64,000 nt of DNA from Sandaracinaceae bacterium. GTDB lineage: Bacteria; Myxococcota_A; Polyangia; Polyangiales; Houyiibacteriaceae. Within the stretch, counting starts at the first letter, position 1. Each line of letters starts with the position of its first letter. The position numbers were made by a program, and so were the translations under genes. Where the stretch lies: the NCBI GenBank assembly GCA_020633055.1, contig JACKEJ010000014.1, forward strand, positions 62,001-126,000, in the 5' to 3' direction. Below the pieces are notes generated by a model. The model was not told where the DNA came from, ran no database searches, and saw only the letters and a program-made list of their open reading frames with translations. Shown here piece after piece: positions 8,657 through 16,839 of this stretch.

Positions 8657-9214
8657 ATGCTCGACGAGACACTGGAAGACCTGAAGCAGAGCATCGAGAA
8701 GGCGCATGACGCCCTGCGACGGGACCTCGCGAAGATCCGCACGGGCCGCGCGAACCCCGGCATTCTGGACGGCGTGCGTGTCGACTACTACGGCGTCCCC
8801 ACGCCGCTCAAGCAGATGGCGGGTATCAACGTGCCCGAGGCGCGCATGATCACGCTCAAGGCCTTCGAGCGGAATCTCATCCCCGTCATCGAGTCCGCCA
8901 TTCGCTCCGCGCAGCTGGGCCTCAACCCCAGCAACGACGGCGAGCTCATCCGCATCCCCATCCCGCCGCTCACCGAGGAGCGCCGACGTGACCTGGCCAA
9001 GACGGCGCGCAAGGAGGGCGAGGACTGCAAGATCGCCATCCGCAAGGCCCGGCACGACGCCAAGGACATGATCGACGAGCTCGAGAAGTCGGGTGAGGTC
9101 GGCAAGGACGACGCGGCCCGCGCGCTGAAGGAGCTGGAGGCCATCGTGAAGGACGGCGGCGCCAAGGTGGACGAGATCGTCGCCAACAAGGAAGAAGACA
9201 TCATGAAGGTCTGA
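8657..9214 (+). CDS. frr: Ribosome recycling factor
   Basis: This is a 185-residue protein of standard length. It acts with EF-G to split post-termination ribosomes. Family features are DLAKIRTGRANPGILDGV near the N terminus, YYGVPTPLKQMAGI, IPIPPLTEERRRDLAK and a helical C-terminal half. A GGGAG ribosome binding site lies just before ATG 8657. It is the last gene of the pyrH-frr unit and is followed by a hairpin terminator at 9264-9292. Confidence 0.97.
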   Translation: MLDETLEDLKQSIEKAHDALRRDLAKIRTGRANPGILDGVRVDYYGVPTPLKQMAGINVPEARMITLKAFERNLIPVIESAIRSAQLGLNPSNDGELIRIPIPPLTEERRRDLAKTARKEGEDCKIAIRKARHDAKDMIDELEKSGEVGKDDAARALKELEAIVKDGGAKVDEIVANKEEDIMKV

Positions 9215-9263
9215 GCCTCGGCTCGACCTCGGCGCGCGGGCTCGGTCCGCTGCACCACGAAGA

Positions 9264-9295
9264 AAGCCCGGCGCGCATCAGCGGCCGGGCTTATT
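9264..9295 (+). terminator. Terminator of pyrH-frr
   Basis: AAGCCCGGC (9264-9272) pairs with GCCGGGCTT (9284-9292) around an 11-base loop, followed by a short T-rich tail (ATTC). It lies 50 bases after the frr stop. Its stem is nearly identical to that of the hairpin at 9386-9416. Confidence 0.75.
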
Positions 9296-9385
9296 CGTAC
9301 CGTGCAGGGTCGACCCTCGACCCCGCGGTGTCCTCGTCGGAGCGGGCGTCGTGGGTTGGGGGCCCGCCACCCACCCCAAACGAAC

Positions 9386-9416
9386 GAAGCCCGGCACGCG
9401 CGAGCGGCCGGGCTTC
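9386..9416 (-). terminator. Terminator of rpsB-tsf
   Basis: GAAGCCCGGC (9386-9395) pairs with GCCGGGCTTC (9407-9416). It lies 22 bases beyond the tsf stop codon on the minus strand. Together with 9264-9295 it forms a facing pair of terminators sharing the same stem. Confidence 0.75.
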
Positions 9417-9438
9417 TTCATGTGCAGCGAAAGCTGGC

Positions 9439-10116
9439 TCAGCTGCCCGCGAGCGTCTCGGCCACGTCGGCCGCGAGGTCCGCCTTCTTCTTCTCGATGC
9501 CCTCGCCGAGCTCGTAGCGCACGAAGCGGCGCACCGAGATCTTCTCGCCGATGCGAGCCGAGAGCTCGTCGCAGATGTCCCCGATGGTCTTCTTGTCCTC
9601 GACCATGATGGACACCTGATCCAGGAGGCAGTTCTCCTTCTTCCACTTGGCGATCTTGCCCTCCAGGATCTTCTGGGTGGCCTCGGCGGGCTTGGACTTG
9701 CCCGTCTCGCGCGCCTCTTCTTCCATCTGACCGGCGAAGAGGTTGGTCTGCGCCTCGACGTCCGCCTCGGGGATGTCGGACTCGCGCACGTAGAGCGGCG
9801 TCATGGACGCGATCTGCATGGCGACGTCGTTCACGAAGGCCTTGAACTCCTCGTTGCGCGCCACGAAGTCGGTCTGGCAGTTCACCTCGACCAACACGCC
9901 CACGCGGCTGCCCGCGTGGATGTACGCGTGCACCACGCCCTCGGCGGCGATGGCGCCGGCCTTCTTCGCCACCTTGGCGAGGCCCTTCTTCTGGATGTCC
10001 TCCATGGCCTTGTCCTCGTCGCCATCTGCGTCGATGAGGGCCTTCTTGCAGTCCATCATGCCTGCGCCCGTGCGGTCACGGAGCGCCTTTACCTGTGCGG
10101 CTGAGATCGTCGCCAT
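9439..10116 (-). CDS. tsf: Elongation factor Ts
   Basis: The 225-residue cytoplasmic nucleotide exchange factor for EF-Tu has an N-terminal UBA-like domain (VKALRDRTGAGMMDCKKAL) and the catalytic TDFVARN motif. The rest of the core is shorter than in E. coli (283 residues), lying between the E. coli form and short single-core forms. Start ATG 10116 has an AGGA-type site upstream. It follows rpsB by 33 bases on the minus strand, the normal rpsB-tsf order, but the pair points toward frr instead of being co-directional with it. Confidence 0.96.
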   Translation of the reverse strand: MATISAAQVKALRDRTGAGMMDCKKALIDADGDEDKAMEDIQKKGLAKVAKKAGAIAAEGVVHAYIHAGSRVGVLVEVNCQTDFVARNEEFKAFVNDVAMQIASMTPLYVRESDIPEADVEAQTNLFAGQMEEEARETGKSKPAEATQKILEGKIAKWKKENCLLDQVSIMVEDKKTIGDICDELSARIGEKISVRRFVRYELGEGIEKKKADLAADVAETLAGS

Positions 10117-10149
10117 TTGCTCGTCCTGTCTTCGAGGTTTGGGAAAGGT

Positions 10150-11025
10150 TCAGCGGCGGGGCCCTGGCGCACCGCGCCCGGGACGCTTGCGCGCCGTCTC
10201 GACCGAGGGGCCATCGCCCACCGCGCCGCCCACGTGGCCCACGTTGGCGTTCTGCACGACGTGGTCACGACGGGACTGCGAGCCCTCGATGCACGCGTCG
10301 GCGATGCGCGAGGCCACGAGCTTGATGGAGCGGATGGCGTCGTCGTTGCCGGGGATCAGCAGGTCGACGAGGTCGGGGTTACAGTTGGTGTCCGTGAGCG
10401 CGATGATCGGGATGTTGAGCTTGCGCCCCTCCTTCACCGCGATGTGCTCGTTGTTCGGGTCGATCACGAACAGCGCGGCCGGCAGGCCGTCCATGTGCTT
10501 GATGCCGCCGAGGAACTTCTCGAGGCGCTCGCGCTCGCGACGCAGGCCGAGGGCCTCCTTCTTGGTGAGCAGCTCGAGCGTGCCGTCCGCCTCCTGGCGG
10601 TCGAGGTCGCGCAGGCGGTCGATGCCCTTCTTGACGGTGGCGAAGTTGGTGAGCGTGCCGCCCAGCCAGCGCCCCGTCACGTAGAACTGACCAGCGCGGA
10701 TGGCCTCCTCCTGCACCACGTCGCTCGCCTGGCGCTTGGTGCCGACGAACAGCACGTGGCCACCGCGACCGACGGCTTCGGTGACGAAGCTGAACGCGCG
10801 GCGGAAGAGCACCGCCGTCTGGTCCAGGTCGACGATGTGGATGCCGTTGCGGGCGCCGTAGATGTACGGGCGCATCTTCGGGTTCCAGCGCTTGGTCTGG
10901 TGACCGAAGTGGACGCCGGCGTCGATGAGCGCGCGCAGGCCGATGGGGAGGTCGCCGCTGGCGACGTCGGGGCGACCGAGGGCCGCGAGCTCAGGGGCTT
11001 CTTGCACTTCTTGTTCGGTGGTCAT
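10150..11025 (-). CDS. rpsB: 30S ribosomal protein S2
   Basis: The protein has 291 residues. Diagnostic S2 segments are ALIDAGVHFGHQTKRWNPKM, IYGARNGIHIVDLDQT, GTKRQASDVV, RWLGGTLTNF and the C-terminal LVDLLIPGNDDAIRSI. It carries about 40 extra residues at the C terminus, rich in Gly, Arg and Pro (RKRPGRGAPGPRR), compared with E. coli S2; such a basic tail may contact rRNA. ATG 11025 is chosen over upstream codons because of the AAGAAGAG site just before it. It is transcribed divergently from obgE. Confidence 0.96.
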   Translation of the reverse strand: MTTEQEVQEAPELAALGRPDVASGDLPIGLRALIDAGVHFGHQTKRWNPKMRPYIYGARNGIHIVDLDQTAVLFRRAFSFVTEAVGRGGHVLFVGTKRQASDVVQEEAIRAGQFYVTGRWLGGTLTNFATVKKGIDRLRDLDRQEADGTLELLTKKEALGLRRERERLEKFLGGIKHMDGLPAALFVIDPNNEHIAVKEGRKLNIPIIALTDTNCNPDLVDLLIPGNDDAIRSIKLVASRIADACIEGSQSRRDHVVQNANVGHVGGAVGDGPSVETARKRPGRGAPGPRR

Positions 11026-11404
11026 GGCTCTTCTTTCTTGGTTGTGCGTCTGCCCCCCTGCGCGTGGCCACCCCGAGGAGGGGCACCAGGCCACGCGTTT
11101 GAGCCGGGAGACATGTGTGATTTCGGCCACTTGGAATCAAGTAACCGGCCGCAGCGGAGCCGCGAGCGGGGCTGACGTAGCACGGAACGCTCCCGCGGGC
11201 CAGCCCTTCGGGGGCCACGCCCACGACCCGGACGCGCAGCGGTCCCTGGGGCTCGGGGCCTCGGCGGAGCGCCCCAGCCCAGGCCGAGCACCACCCACCG
11301 CCGTCGTCGCGGTCAGAGACCTTCCGACACATCGTACGCTCGCTCGTCGCGCGCGCCGTCGCGCCGGCTTGCAGCGAACCCGACGCGAACGCACCTTGCG
11401 CCCC
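11026..11404. other. Divergent leader region between rpsB and obgE
   Basis: These 379 bases separate the divergent rpsB and obgE starts and should hold both promoters and any S2 autoregulatory leader. The only clear structure I see is a short palindrome, ACTTG-GAAT-CAAGT, around 11130-11144. Open frames that enter this segment from either side have poor codon use and I do not call them. I could not identify convincing -35/-10 pairs. Confidence 0.4.
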
Positions 11405-12514
11405 GTGCGTTTCGTCGACCAAGTAGAAATCGAAGTCCAGGCCGGGAACGGCGGCAACGGCGCCGTGGCGTTTCGTCGCGAGAAGTACCGTCCACTCGGC
11501 GGTCCCTCGGGCGGCGACGGAGGCAAGGGCGGCGATGTGGTGCTCCAGGCGCACGAGCGCATGTCGACGCTGATGGACCTGCACTATCGACGCACGCTGA
11601 ACGCGCCCGACGGCGAGAACGGCCGCGGCAAGGATCAGTTCGGCGCGGCAGGGCGCGACGAGCTCGTCCAGGTGCCCGTCGGCACGCAGGTGTACGACGC
11701 CGACACGGGCGAGCTTCTGGTGGACCTCTCGGAGCCCGAGCAGACGTTCGTCGTGGCGCGAGGCGGTCAGGGAGGGCGCGGCAACATGCGCTTCGCGACG
11801 CCGTACGATCGCGCCCCCCGGCGTGCCGACCCTGGCGAAGAGGGCGAGCACCGCATGCTCAAGCTGGAGCTCAAGCTCATGGCGGACGTGGGCGTGGTGG
11901 GCTTCCCCAACGTGGGGAAGTCCACCTTCATCGCCGCGGTGTCGCGCGCGCGGCCGAAGATCGCGGACTATCCGTTCACCACGCTGGTGCCCAACCTTGG
12001 CGTCGCCTCGCTCGGCCCTGACCGCAGCTTCGTCATCGCGGACATCCCCGGCATCATCGAGGGTGCGTCCGAAGGCGCGGGCCTCGGTCTGCGCTTCTTG
12101 CGCCACGTGGAGCGCAACCGCGTGCTGCTGCACGTGGTCAGCTACGACCCGGACCCGGACCGCGACCCGGTCGCCGACTACCGGACGCTCCTGAACGAGA
12201 TGGAGACCTTCGACGCGTCCCTGTCCGAGCGGCCGGCCATCGTCGCTTTCAGCAAGCTGGATCTGCCCGAGGCCCAAGCTGCGTTCGAGGCTGCTCTGGA
12301 AGAGTTCACGGCCATGGGGGTGACGGTGATGCCGTTCAGCGCGGCGACGCACACGGGGCTGACCGAGATCCTCGAGGCGCTCGAGGCCGTGTTGAAGGAG
12401 ACCGACCCCACCCGGGTAGCCACCGACACGCTGGACCTCGGCGCGCGACCGCAGGACCTGCACGCGCCCGCCGACGTGGAGGCACCGGACGCGCTTGACG
12501 ACGACGACGCGTAG
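11405..12514 (+). CDS. obgE: GTPase Obg/CgtA
   Basis: This 369-residue GTPase acts in late assembly of the 50S subunit. The N-terminal Obg domain (residues 1-158) is glycine-rich (VQAGNGGNGAVAFRREKY, GGPSGGDGGKGGDV). The G domain has GFPNVGKST (G1), a threonine in YPFTTLVPNLG (G2) and DIPGIIEGAS (G3). The G4 motif reads FSKLD instead of the usual NKxD. The C-terminal OCT domain of longer Obg proteins is absent, replaced by an acidic tail. GTG 11405 is chosen because it gives the family start MRFVDQVEIEVQAG; an in-frame TTG lies 9 bases upstream. Confidence 0.95.
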   Translation: MRFVDQVEIEVQAGNGGNGAVAFRREKYRPLGGPSGGDGGKGGDVVLQAHERMSTLMDLHYRRTLNAPDGENGRGKDQFGAAGRDELVQVPVGTQVYDADTGELLVDLSEPEQTFVVARGGQGGRGNMRFATPYDRAPRRADPGEEGEHRMLKLELKLMADVGVVGFPNVGKSTFIAAVSRARPKIADYPFTTLVPNLGVASLGPDRSFVIADIPGIIEGASEGAGLGLRFLRHVERNRVLLHVVSYDPDPDRDPVADYRTLLNEMETFDASLSERPAIVAFSKLDLPEAQAAFEAALEEFTAMGVTVMPFSAATHTGLTEILEALEAVLKETDPTRVATDTLDLGARPQDLHAPADVEAPDALDDDDA

Positions 12515-12611
12515 CAGGCGGTTGCGGTGCCGCCGCGCGAGCCCGGCTCGGGATCACCGGCGGGGCGTTCGGACGAGCCAGCGCTTCCGTCGATCTTGAA
12601 TCTTACTCGAG

Positions 12612-13808
12612 CTACGCGTCACGCGTGTCGCGCGCTGCCTCGCTGGCGTCGCGCTCTTCGCTGGGTGTCGCCGTGCTTCGTGCCGTGGCGTGGGGCCCCT
12701 CTGCGCCACGCTGGTCGGAGACCACCTGCGCGCCGTCGTCCGTCGCGCGCCCTGCAGCGCGTGCCTCGATGCGGCCCAGCGCCCAACGCGCAGCCGCGCG
12801 CACGTGCTCCGACGGATGACGGGTCGCCGCGTGCCCGAGGACCGGGAGGTGCAGGCGTCCCCCCGTGTTGCCCAAGACCACCGCCGCGTTGCGCGCCATG
12901 CGTGCGCTACCCGCACGACGCAGAGGCGAGCCCTCCGACCACTCGCGGAAGCGGGCTTCGTCCATGCCGAGGAGGTCCTCGAGTGCCAGCGCGGTCAGCC
13001 GTGGGTGCGGCGCGAAGGCGGGGTCGAGCACACCCGGGCGCGTCTGGTTGTAGGGGCACACGTCCTGACACGCGTCGCAACCGAACAGCCAGTCGCCCGT
13101 CTGCGTCAGCAGATCCGTCGCGGCGTTGTCCTCGCGCTCGATGGTCAGGTTGCTGATGCAGCGGGGTGCAGACAGAACGCGGGGCGCGACGAACGCCCCC
13201 GTGGGACACGCGTCCAGGCACGCCGTGCACCGCCCGCAGCCCTCACGCAGCGGCGCGTCCACAGGCAGCGTCGCAGTGGTGACCAGCGTGCTGAGGAACA
13301 CGTGCGAGCCCAAACCCGGGACGATCAGGCAGCAGTTCTTGCCCACGAAGCCGACCCCGGCGCGCACGGCCCAGGCGCGCTCGAACACGGGCCGCGAGTC
13401 CACGGAGTGCCGCACGGCGTGCCCTTGGTCGCGCAGCCAAACCTCCAACTTGCGCAGACGTCGACCGATCACGTTGTGGTAGTCGCGGCCCCAGGCGTAG
13501 CGCGCCACGCGCCCCACCCCCACACCTGGCGTGCCCGGCTGTCGTGAGAGGAACGGTGTCGCCAGCACCACGACGCTCGCGGCGCCCGGCAGCATCCCCG
13601 CGTGCCGCGGGTCACGGCGCACCTCGCGTGTGTTGGACATCCACGTCATCTGGTCGTGGTGTCCGGCCTCGAGCCACGTGTTCAGGCGCTCCCCTTCCAG
13701 CTCCAGCGCTTCGGCGCGCGCCACGCCAATGCGCGCGAAGCCCAGCGTCAGGGCGCGCTCGGTGAGCTCGCCGCGTAGCGCATCGGAGTCGAGGGCTGCT
13801 TCAGCCAC
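12612..13808 (-). CDS. queG: Epoxyqueuosine reductase
   Basis: The 398-residue, cobalamin- and iron-sulfur-dependent enzyme makes queuosine from epoxyqueuosine in tRNA, the last step of that modification. Two 4Fe-4S motifs are visible: CGRCTACLDACP and CDACQDVCPYN. Other QueG features are RYAWGRDYHN and GVGFVGKNCCLI, plus a C-terminal HEAT-like helix pair (RMARNAAVVLGNTG). It starts at GTG 13808, only 4 bases after the stop of the TonB-like gene, so it is probably co-transcribed with it. That pairing has no obvious functional sense. Confidence 0.95.
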   Translation of the reverse strand: MAEAALDSDALRGELTERALTLGFARIGVARAEALELEGERLNTWLEAGHHDQMTWMSNTREVRRDPRHAGMLPGAASVVVLATPFLSRQPGTPGVGVGRVARYAWGRDYHNVIGRRLRKLEVWLRDQGHAVRHSVDSRPVFERAWAVRAGVGFVGKNCCLIVPGLGSHVFLSTLVTTATLPVDAPLREGCGRCTACLDACPTGAFVAPRVLSAPRCISNLTIEREDNAATDLLTQTGDWLFGCDACQDVCPYNQTRPGVLDPAFAPHPRLTALALEDLLGMDEARFREWSEGSPLRRAGSARMARNAAVVLGNTGGRLHLPVLGHAATRHPSEHVRAAARWALGRIEARAAGRATDDGAQVVSDQRGAEGPHATARSTATPSEERDASEAARDTRDA

Positions 13809-13812
13809 GCGC

Positions 13813-15756
13813 CTACAGCCGTGGTCCGCGGCTACGTGGGGTCGCAGCCCGCGGAGGACTGCCCGTCCCCCCCGATGCGCCGGGCTCGGCGGCCGCTTCT
13901 TGGTCCGTGTCGTCCTCGTCCGGCCCGTCGTCGTCGTCCTCGCTGTCGGTCGCCACGCCGGACACCCCGTAGTTCGCCTGCGCGCCGCTGGGCACGACTG
14001 CGCTGTCTTGTAGTCGCTGCACTGGCGCGTCGTCTTCGCCCCCGCGTACGTTGGGGAGCAGGTACGGCCGCGCATGGCTCTGGTGGCAGTAGGGCTGCTC
14101 TCTGTGAAAGTCCCAGTGCATGTAGACGCGCCCGTCACCACTCAGGATGGCGTCCGGTGCGACCGGGTACGGCTGGCCGCGCATGACGGCGTTGTACGCC
14201 CCGTAGTCGAACATCGACAGGCCAGAGGAGCGCACGACCCCCACGCGATGGACGCTACCGTCGCGGTTGAGAACGATCTCGAGCAGCGTACGCAGGTTGG
14301 GGTCCCCGAAGGGCCCGCTCGGGTCGAGCGGAAGGTTCTCCACGAAGCCATGGTACGTCTGATGGACGCGGTCGTGCATGCGGGCGATGTACGTGGCGAA
14401 GGGTGAGCGCGCTGCGTTGAGCGCCGTCTGCGTGCCGGGCCGCACGCTGGGCATGTAGTTCTCGAGCGCCGCCCGGAATTGCTCCCAGCGCGCCCCGCTC
14501 GAGCTGCCCCGAATGCGCGACCGCTGCTCCTGGAAGTAGGCCTCGCGCTCTTCCGTCAAGCGCTCCTCACCCACGATGTCCGACAGCTGACTGAAGCGCA
14601 GCGTCAGGTCGGGCCCGGGTCGTCCGCTGCGCTCACCTGGGCGCCGGCCACTCCGCGCCGAGCCCCGCTGTGACCCCCGCTCTTCGCCTTCGCGTCCCGC
14701 GCGCTCGGGGACGGGTACACCCGCCGCGCCATCGCGACCGCCCACCCCGAGTGCGCCCTCGCCCTGCACCGACCAATCGCTCTGTGAGCTCGCCAGCAGC
14801 CCAGGCGCGCCACCGGCCGAAGCGCTCCCTCCCCCAGCGCGCCCCTGTTGCGCTTCCTCGCGACGCGCGACGGCGCCTGCGCCATCGCCCTGGGGCGTAC
14901 TGGACGCTCGTGAGTCGGGAGGGGCCTCGCTGGTGGTGCGGCCCTCGGCGCGCGGGGGCGTGATCGGGCGGTCCCGTGGGCGGCGCGTGACCTCCTCTGG
15001 CGTGGGTCGTCGCTCGTCGCTCCCATCGACGTCTTCGGACTCGGCCAGCTGGGCATCGTCCGCGTTCCCGCGTTCCTCCGTCGCCTCGCTAGGCGGCTCG
15101 ATGGCCGCTCCGACGCTGGTCTCCGCGTCGTCGCGATCGAGGTTCGTGACCTCCGCGACGGTCTCTTCTTCGACCGTGTTGTTTTCGTCGGCGATGAAGG
15201 CCGTATCGGGGGGTGGGTCGTCAGGGTTCTGCGAATGCTGACGCACCGCGATGCGAGCCTGGTCCTCCGGTGGCGGCGTGGGCGGAGGCGCGGGACGGGC
15301 GGGCTCGGGCAGCAGCTCGGGCTCGGGTTCCGGCTCGGGCTCGGGCGTCGCCTCGGGCGGAGTTTCGAGCTGGGCGACTCGTTCGCGACGACGCGTCTCC
15401 TGCTCGGCGCGGCGCCGAGCACGTTCCTGCGCACGGCGGGCAGCGTCGGCGGCGTCCGGGGTTTCCTGAGGAGGCGGGGCCTCAGAGACCTCGGTGATGT
15501 CGACAGGCTGTCCGTCCGCGGCGGGCGGCGTGCGCACGGGTCGCTCGGAAGCCGCTGCCGGCTCGTCCGCCAGGTCGAACTCCAGCGTCGCGCGGCGCGC
15601 GTCCCGCTGCTGGGCCTGGGCGCGAGCCAGCGCCGCGAGCGCCTGCGCCTTCGCCAGCTGCCCCAGCTCGTAGTGCACGCCAGCATGCGCGACGACCGAC
15701 GCGACGAGCATCGAGACGAGGATGAGCGACGTGGAATCGAGGGTGGAGAGGCGCAC
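13813..15756 (-). CDS. TonB/TolA-like envelope protein
   Basis: The 647-residue protein begins with an N-terminal membrane anchor (residues about 9-25, SLILVSMLVASVVAHAG). About 350 residues of Pro/Glu/Arg-rich low complexity follow, with PEPEPEPEPE runs and a charged coiled segment near 110-125, as in periplasm-spanning linkers. The TonB-C-like domain lies at about 455-560 (VENLPLDPSGPFGDPNLRT, LEIVLNRDGSVHRVGVVRSSG, AYNAVMRGQPYPVAPD). An acidic tail ends the protein. It probably spans the periplasm from the inner membrane and transmits force or links to outer-membrane parts. Start is GTG 15756. No ExbB/ExbD genes are in the window. Confidence 0.8.
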   Translation of the reverse strand: MRLSTLDSTSLILVSMLVASVVAHAGVHYELGQLAKAQALAALARAQAQQRDARRATLEFDLADEPAAASERPVRTPPAADGQPVDITEVSEAPPPQETPDAADAARRAQERARRRAEQETRRRERVAQLETPPEATPEPEPEPEPELLPEPARPAPPPTPPPEDQARIAVRQHSQNPDDPPPDTAFIADENNTVEEETVAEVTNLDRDDAETSVGAAIEPPSEATEERGNADDAQLAESEDVDGSDERRPTPEEVTRRPRDRPITPPRAEGRTTSEAPPDSRASSTPQGDGAGAVARREEAQQGRAGGGSASAGGAPGLLASSQSDWSVQGEGALGVGGRDGAAGVPVPERAGREGEERGSQRGSARSGRRPGERSGRPGPDLTLRFSQLSDIVGEERLTEEREAYFQEQRSRIRGSSSGARWEQFRAALENYMPSVRPGTQTALNAARSPFATYIARMHDRVHQTYHGFVENLPLDPSGPFGDPNLRTLLEIVLNRDGSVHRVGVVRSSGLSMFDYGAYNAVMRGQPYPVAPDAILSGDGRVYMHWDFHREQPYCHQSHARPYLLPNVRGGEDDAPVQRLQDSAVVPSGAQANYGVSGVATDSEDDDDGPDEDDTDQEAAAEPGASGGTGSPPRAATPRSRGPRL

Positions 15757-15932
15757 GTACCGACAAGTGGATTATGGCCGCGAAGGCCGCGTTGGGAAAC
15801 GCGCGGGACCCCACTATTGTTCGAACGTGTCGAAATGACACGCCCCGAGGGTCTGTCGACCACTGCGTCTCACCGTGTCGGCAGGACGACCGTCTCGCCC
15901 GGCATCGGCCCGCGACGCGCGTTCGCGCCGGG

Positions 15933-16832
15933 TCAGGAGTGCGGCGCGGCGCGATGGCGGGAAAGCACCTGCGTCTCACCGGAAGCCGCCGGAAAACGCG
16001 TGTCGCGCAGGACGCCCGCCACGCAGGCGACGACCGAGGGCGGCGCGCCGGGGAGCTGCACGACCGGGTCCTCGCTCAGCCGACCGTCGCCACCGATGCG
16101 CAGCGACAGGAGACCCTCCCAGGGCGCTGGGGTCCCTCCCCCGGCAGGTGGGACACTGACGCACCGTCTCAGCGCGGCCGTCTTCGTCCTCAGGACGCGC
16201 GCGACGCGGGCCTCCGTCAAGGCGCCAGTGACGCGCAGGCCACCGTCCACCGGAGTCCACGTGCGGCGCACGACCCGTTGGCGCTCGCCGTTCGAGCTGG
16301 TGTTGCGCGCCTCGGCCGGGAGGTGCCCGTCGTCGCGCTCGCTCGAGGCGATCACCGCGCCCACGTCCCGATCGGTGCCTGTCGGCGCCCCGTGTCCCAC
16401 GCGCATCGTGAAGGAGACCAGCGTCGCGGCGTCCCGCTCGGGCAGACGCCACGCCTCCGTGGCGGCCGTCACGCAGCGCTCGAGGGGTCGATCACCGACG
16501 TTGGACCAATCGACGCTCGCGGCGATCGGGACCCCGTTGGCCTCGATGTGGACCCGCAGGTGCAGCTCCCCAGCGACGCGTCCGCGCTCGGCCGCGCGAG
16601 CGTGCACGCACTGACCGTACGTCTGCAGCGCGCCCTCCATCGCCTCCTGGACAGTGGCGCGCGGCAGCGGACCGCGGACGCGTAGTGAAGCGAGCGCGAC
16701 CGGCGCTGCGGCGGTCTGGCCTGCCAGCACGTCGAGCGCGCCGTGCCAGGCGATCAGCGTGAGACCGAGAGCCGCGACGTGAGAGCGAGCGCGCACGCAG
16801 CGTGGAATGGCTTGGTGGTAGGCGATGGACAC
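15933..16832 (-). CDS. AgmX/TonB-C-like periplasmic protein
   Basis: The 299-residue protein has an N-terminal signal or anchor (VAALGLTLIAWHGALDVLAG). It then carries two repeats of the AgmX/TonB C-terminal type: LHLRVHIEANGVPIAASVDW ... LERCVTAATEAWRLP, and LRRCVSVPP ... LSLRIGGDGRLSEDPVVQLP ... VACVAGVLRDTRFPA. In each repeat a paired cysteine stands where family members have the conserved Cys. GTG 16832 is chosen; it lies 7 bases after the stop of the IgGFc-binding lipoprotein gene, which suggests one operon. AgmX-type proteins are linked to gliding and envelope work in myxobacteria; the role here is inferred only. Confidence 0.7.
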   Translation of the reverse strand: MSIAYHQAIPRCVRARSHVAALGLTLIAWHGALDVLAGQTAAAPVALASLRVRGPLPRATVQEAMEGALQTYGQCVHARAAERGRVAGELHLRVHIEANGVPIAASVDWSNVGDRPLERCVTAATEAWRLPERDAATLVSFTMRVGHGAPTGTDRDVGAVIASSERDDGHLPAEARNTSSNGERQRVVRRTWTPVDGGLRVTGALTEARVARVLRTKTAALRRCVSVPPAGGGTPAPWEGLLSLRIGGDGRLSEDPVVQLPGAPPSVVACVAGVLRDTRFPAASGETQVLSRHRAAPHS

Positions 16833-16839
16833 GTCGGGC

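Noticed and set aside
13128..13230. Ferredoxin as a separate gene from the Cys-rich region
   Set aside because: The cysteine motifs belong in frame to the QueG domain, with its typical flanking sequence.
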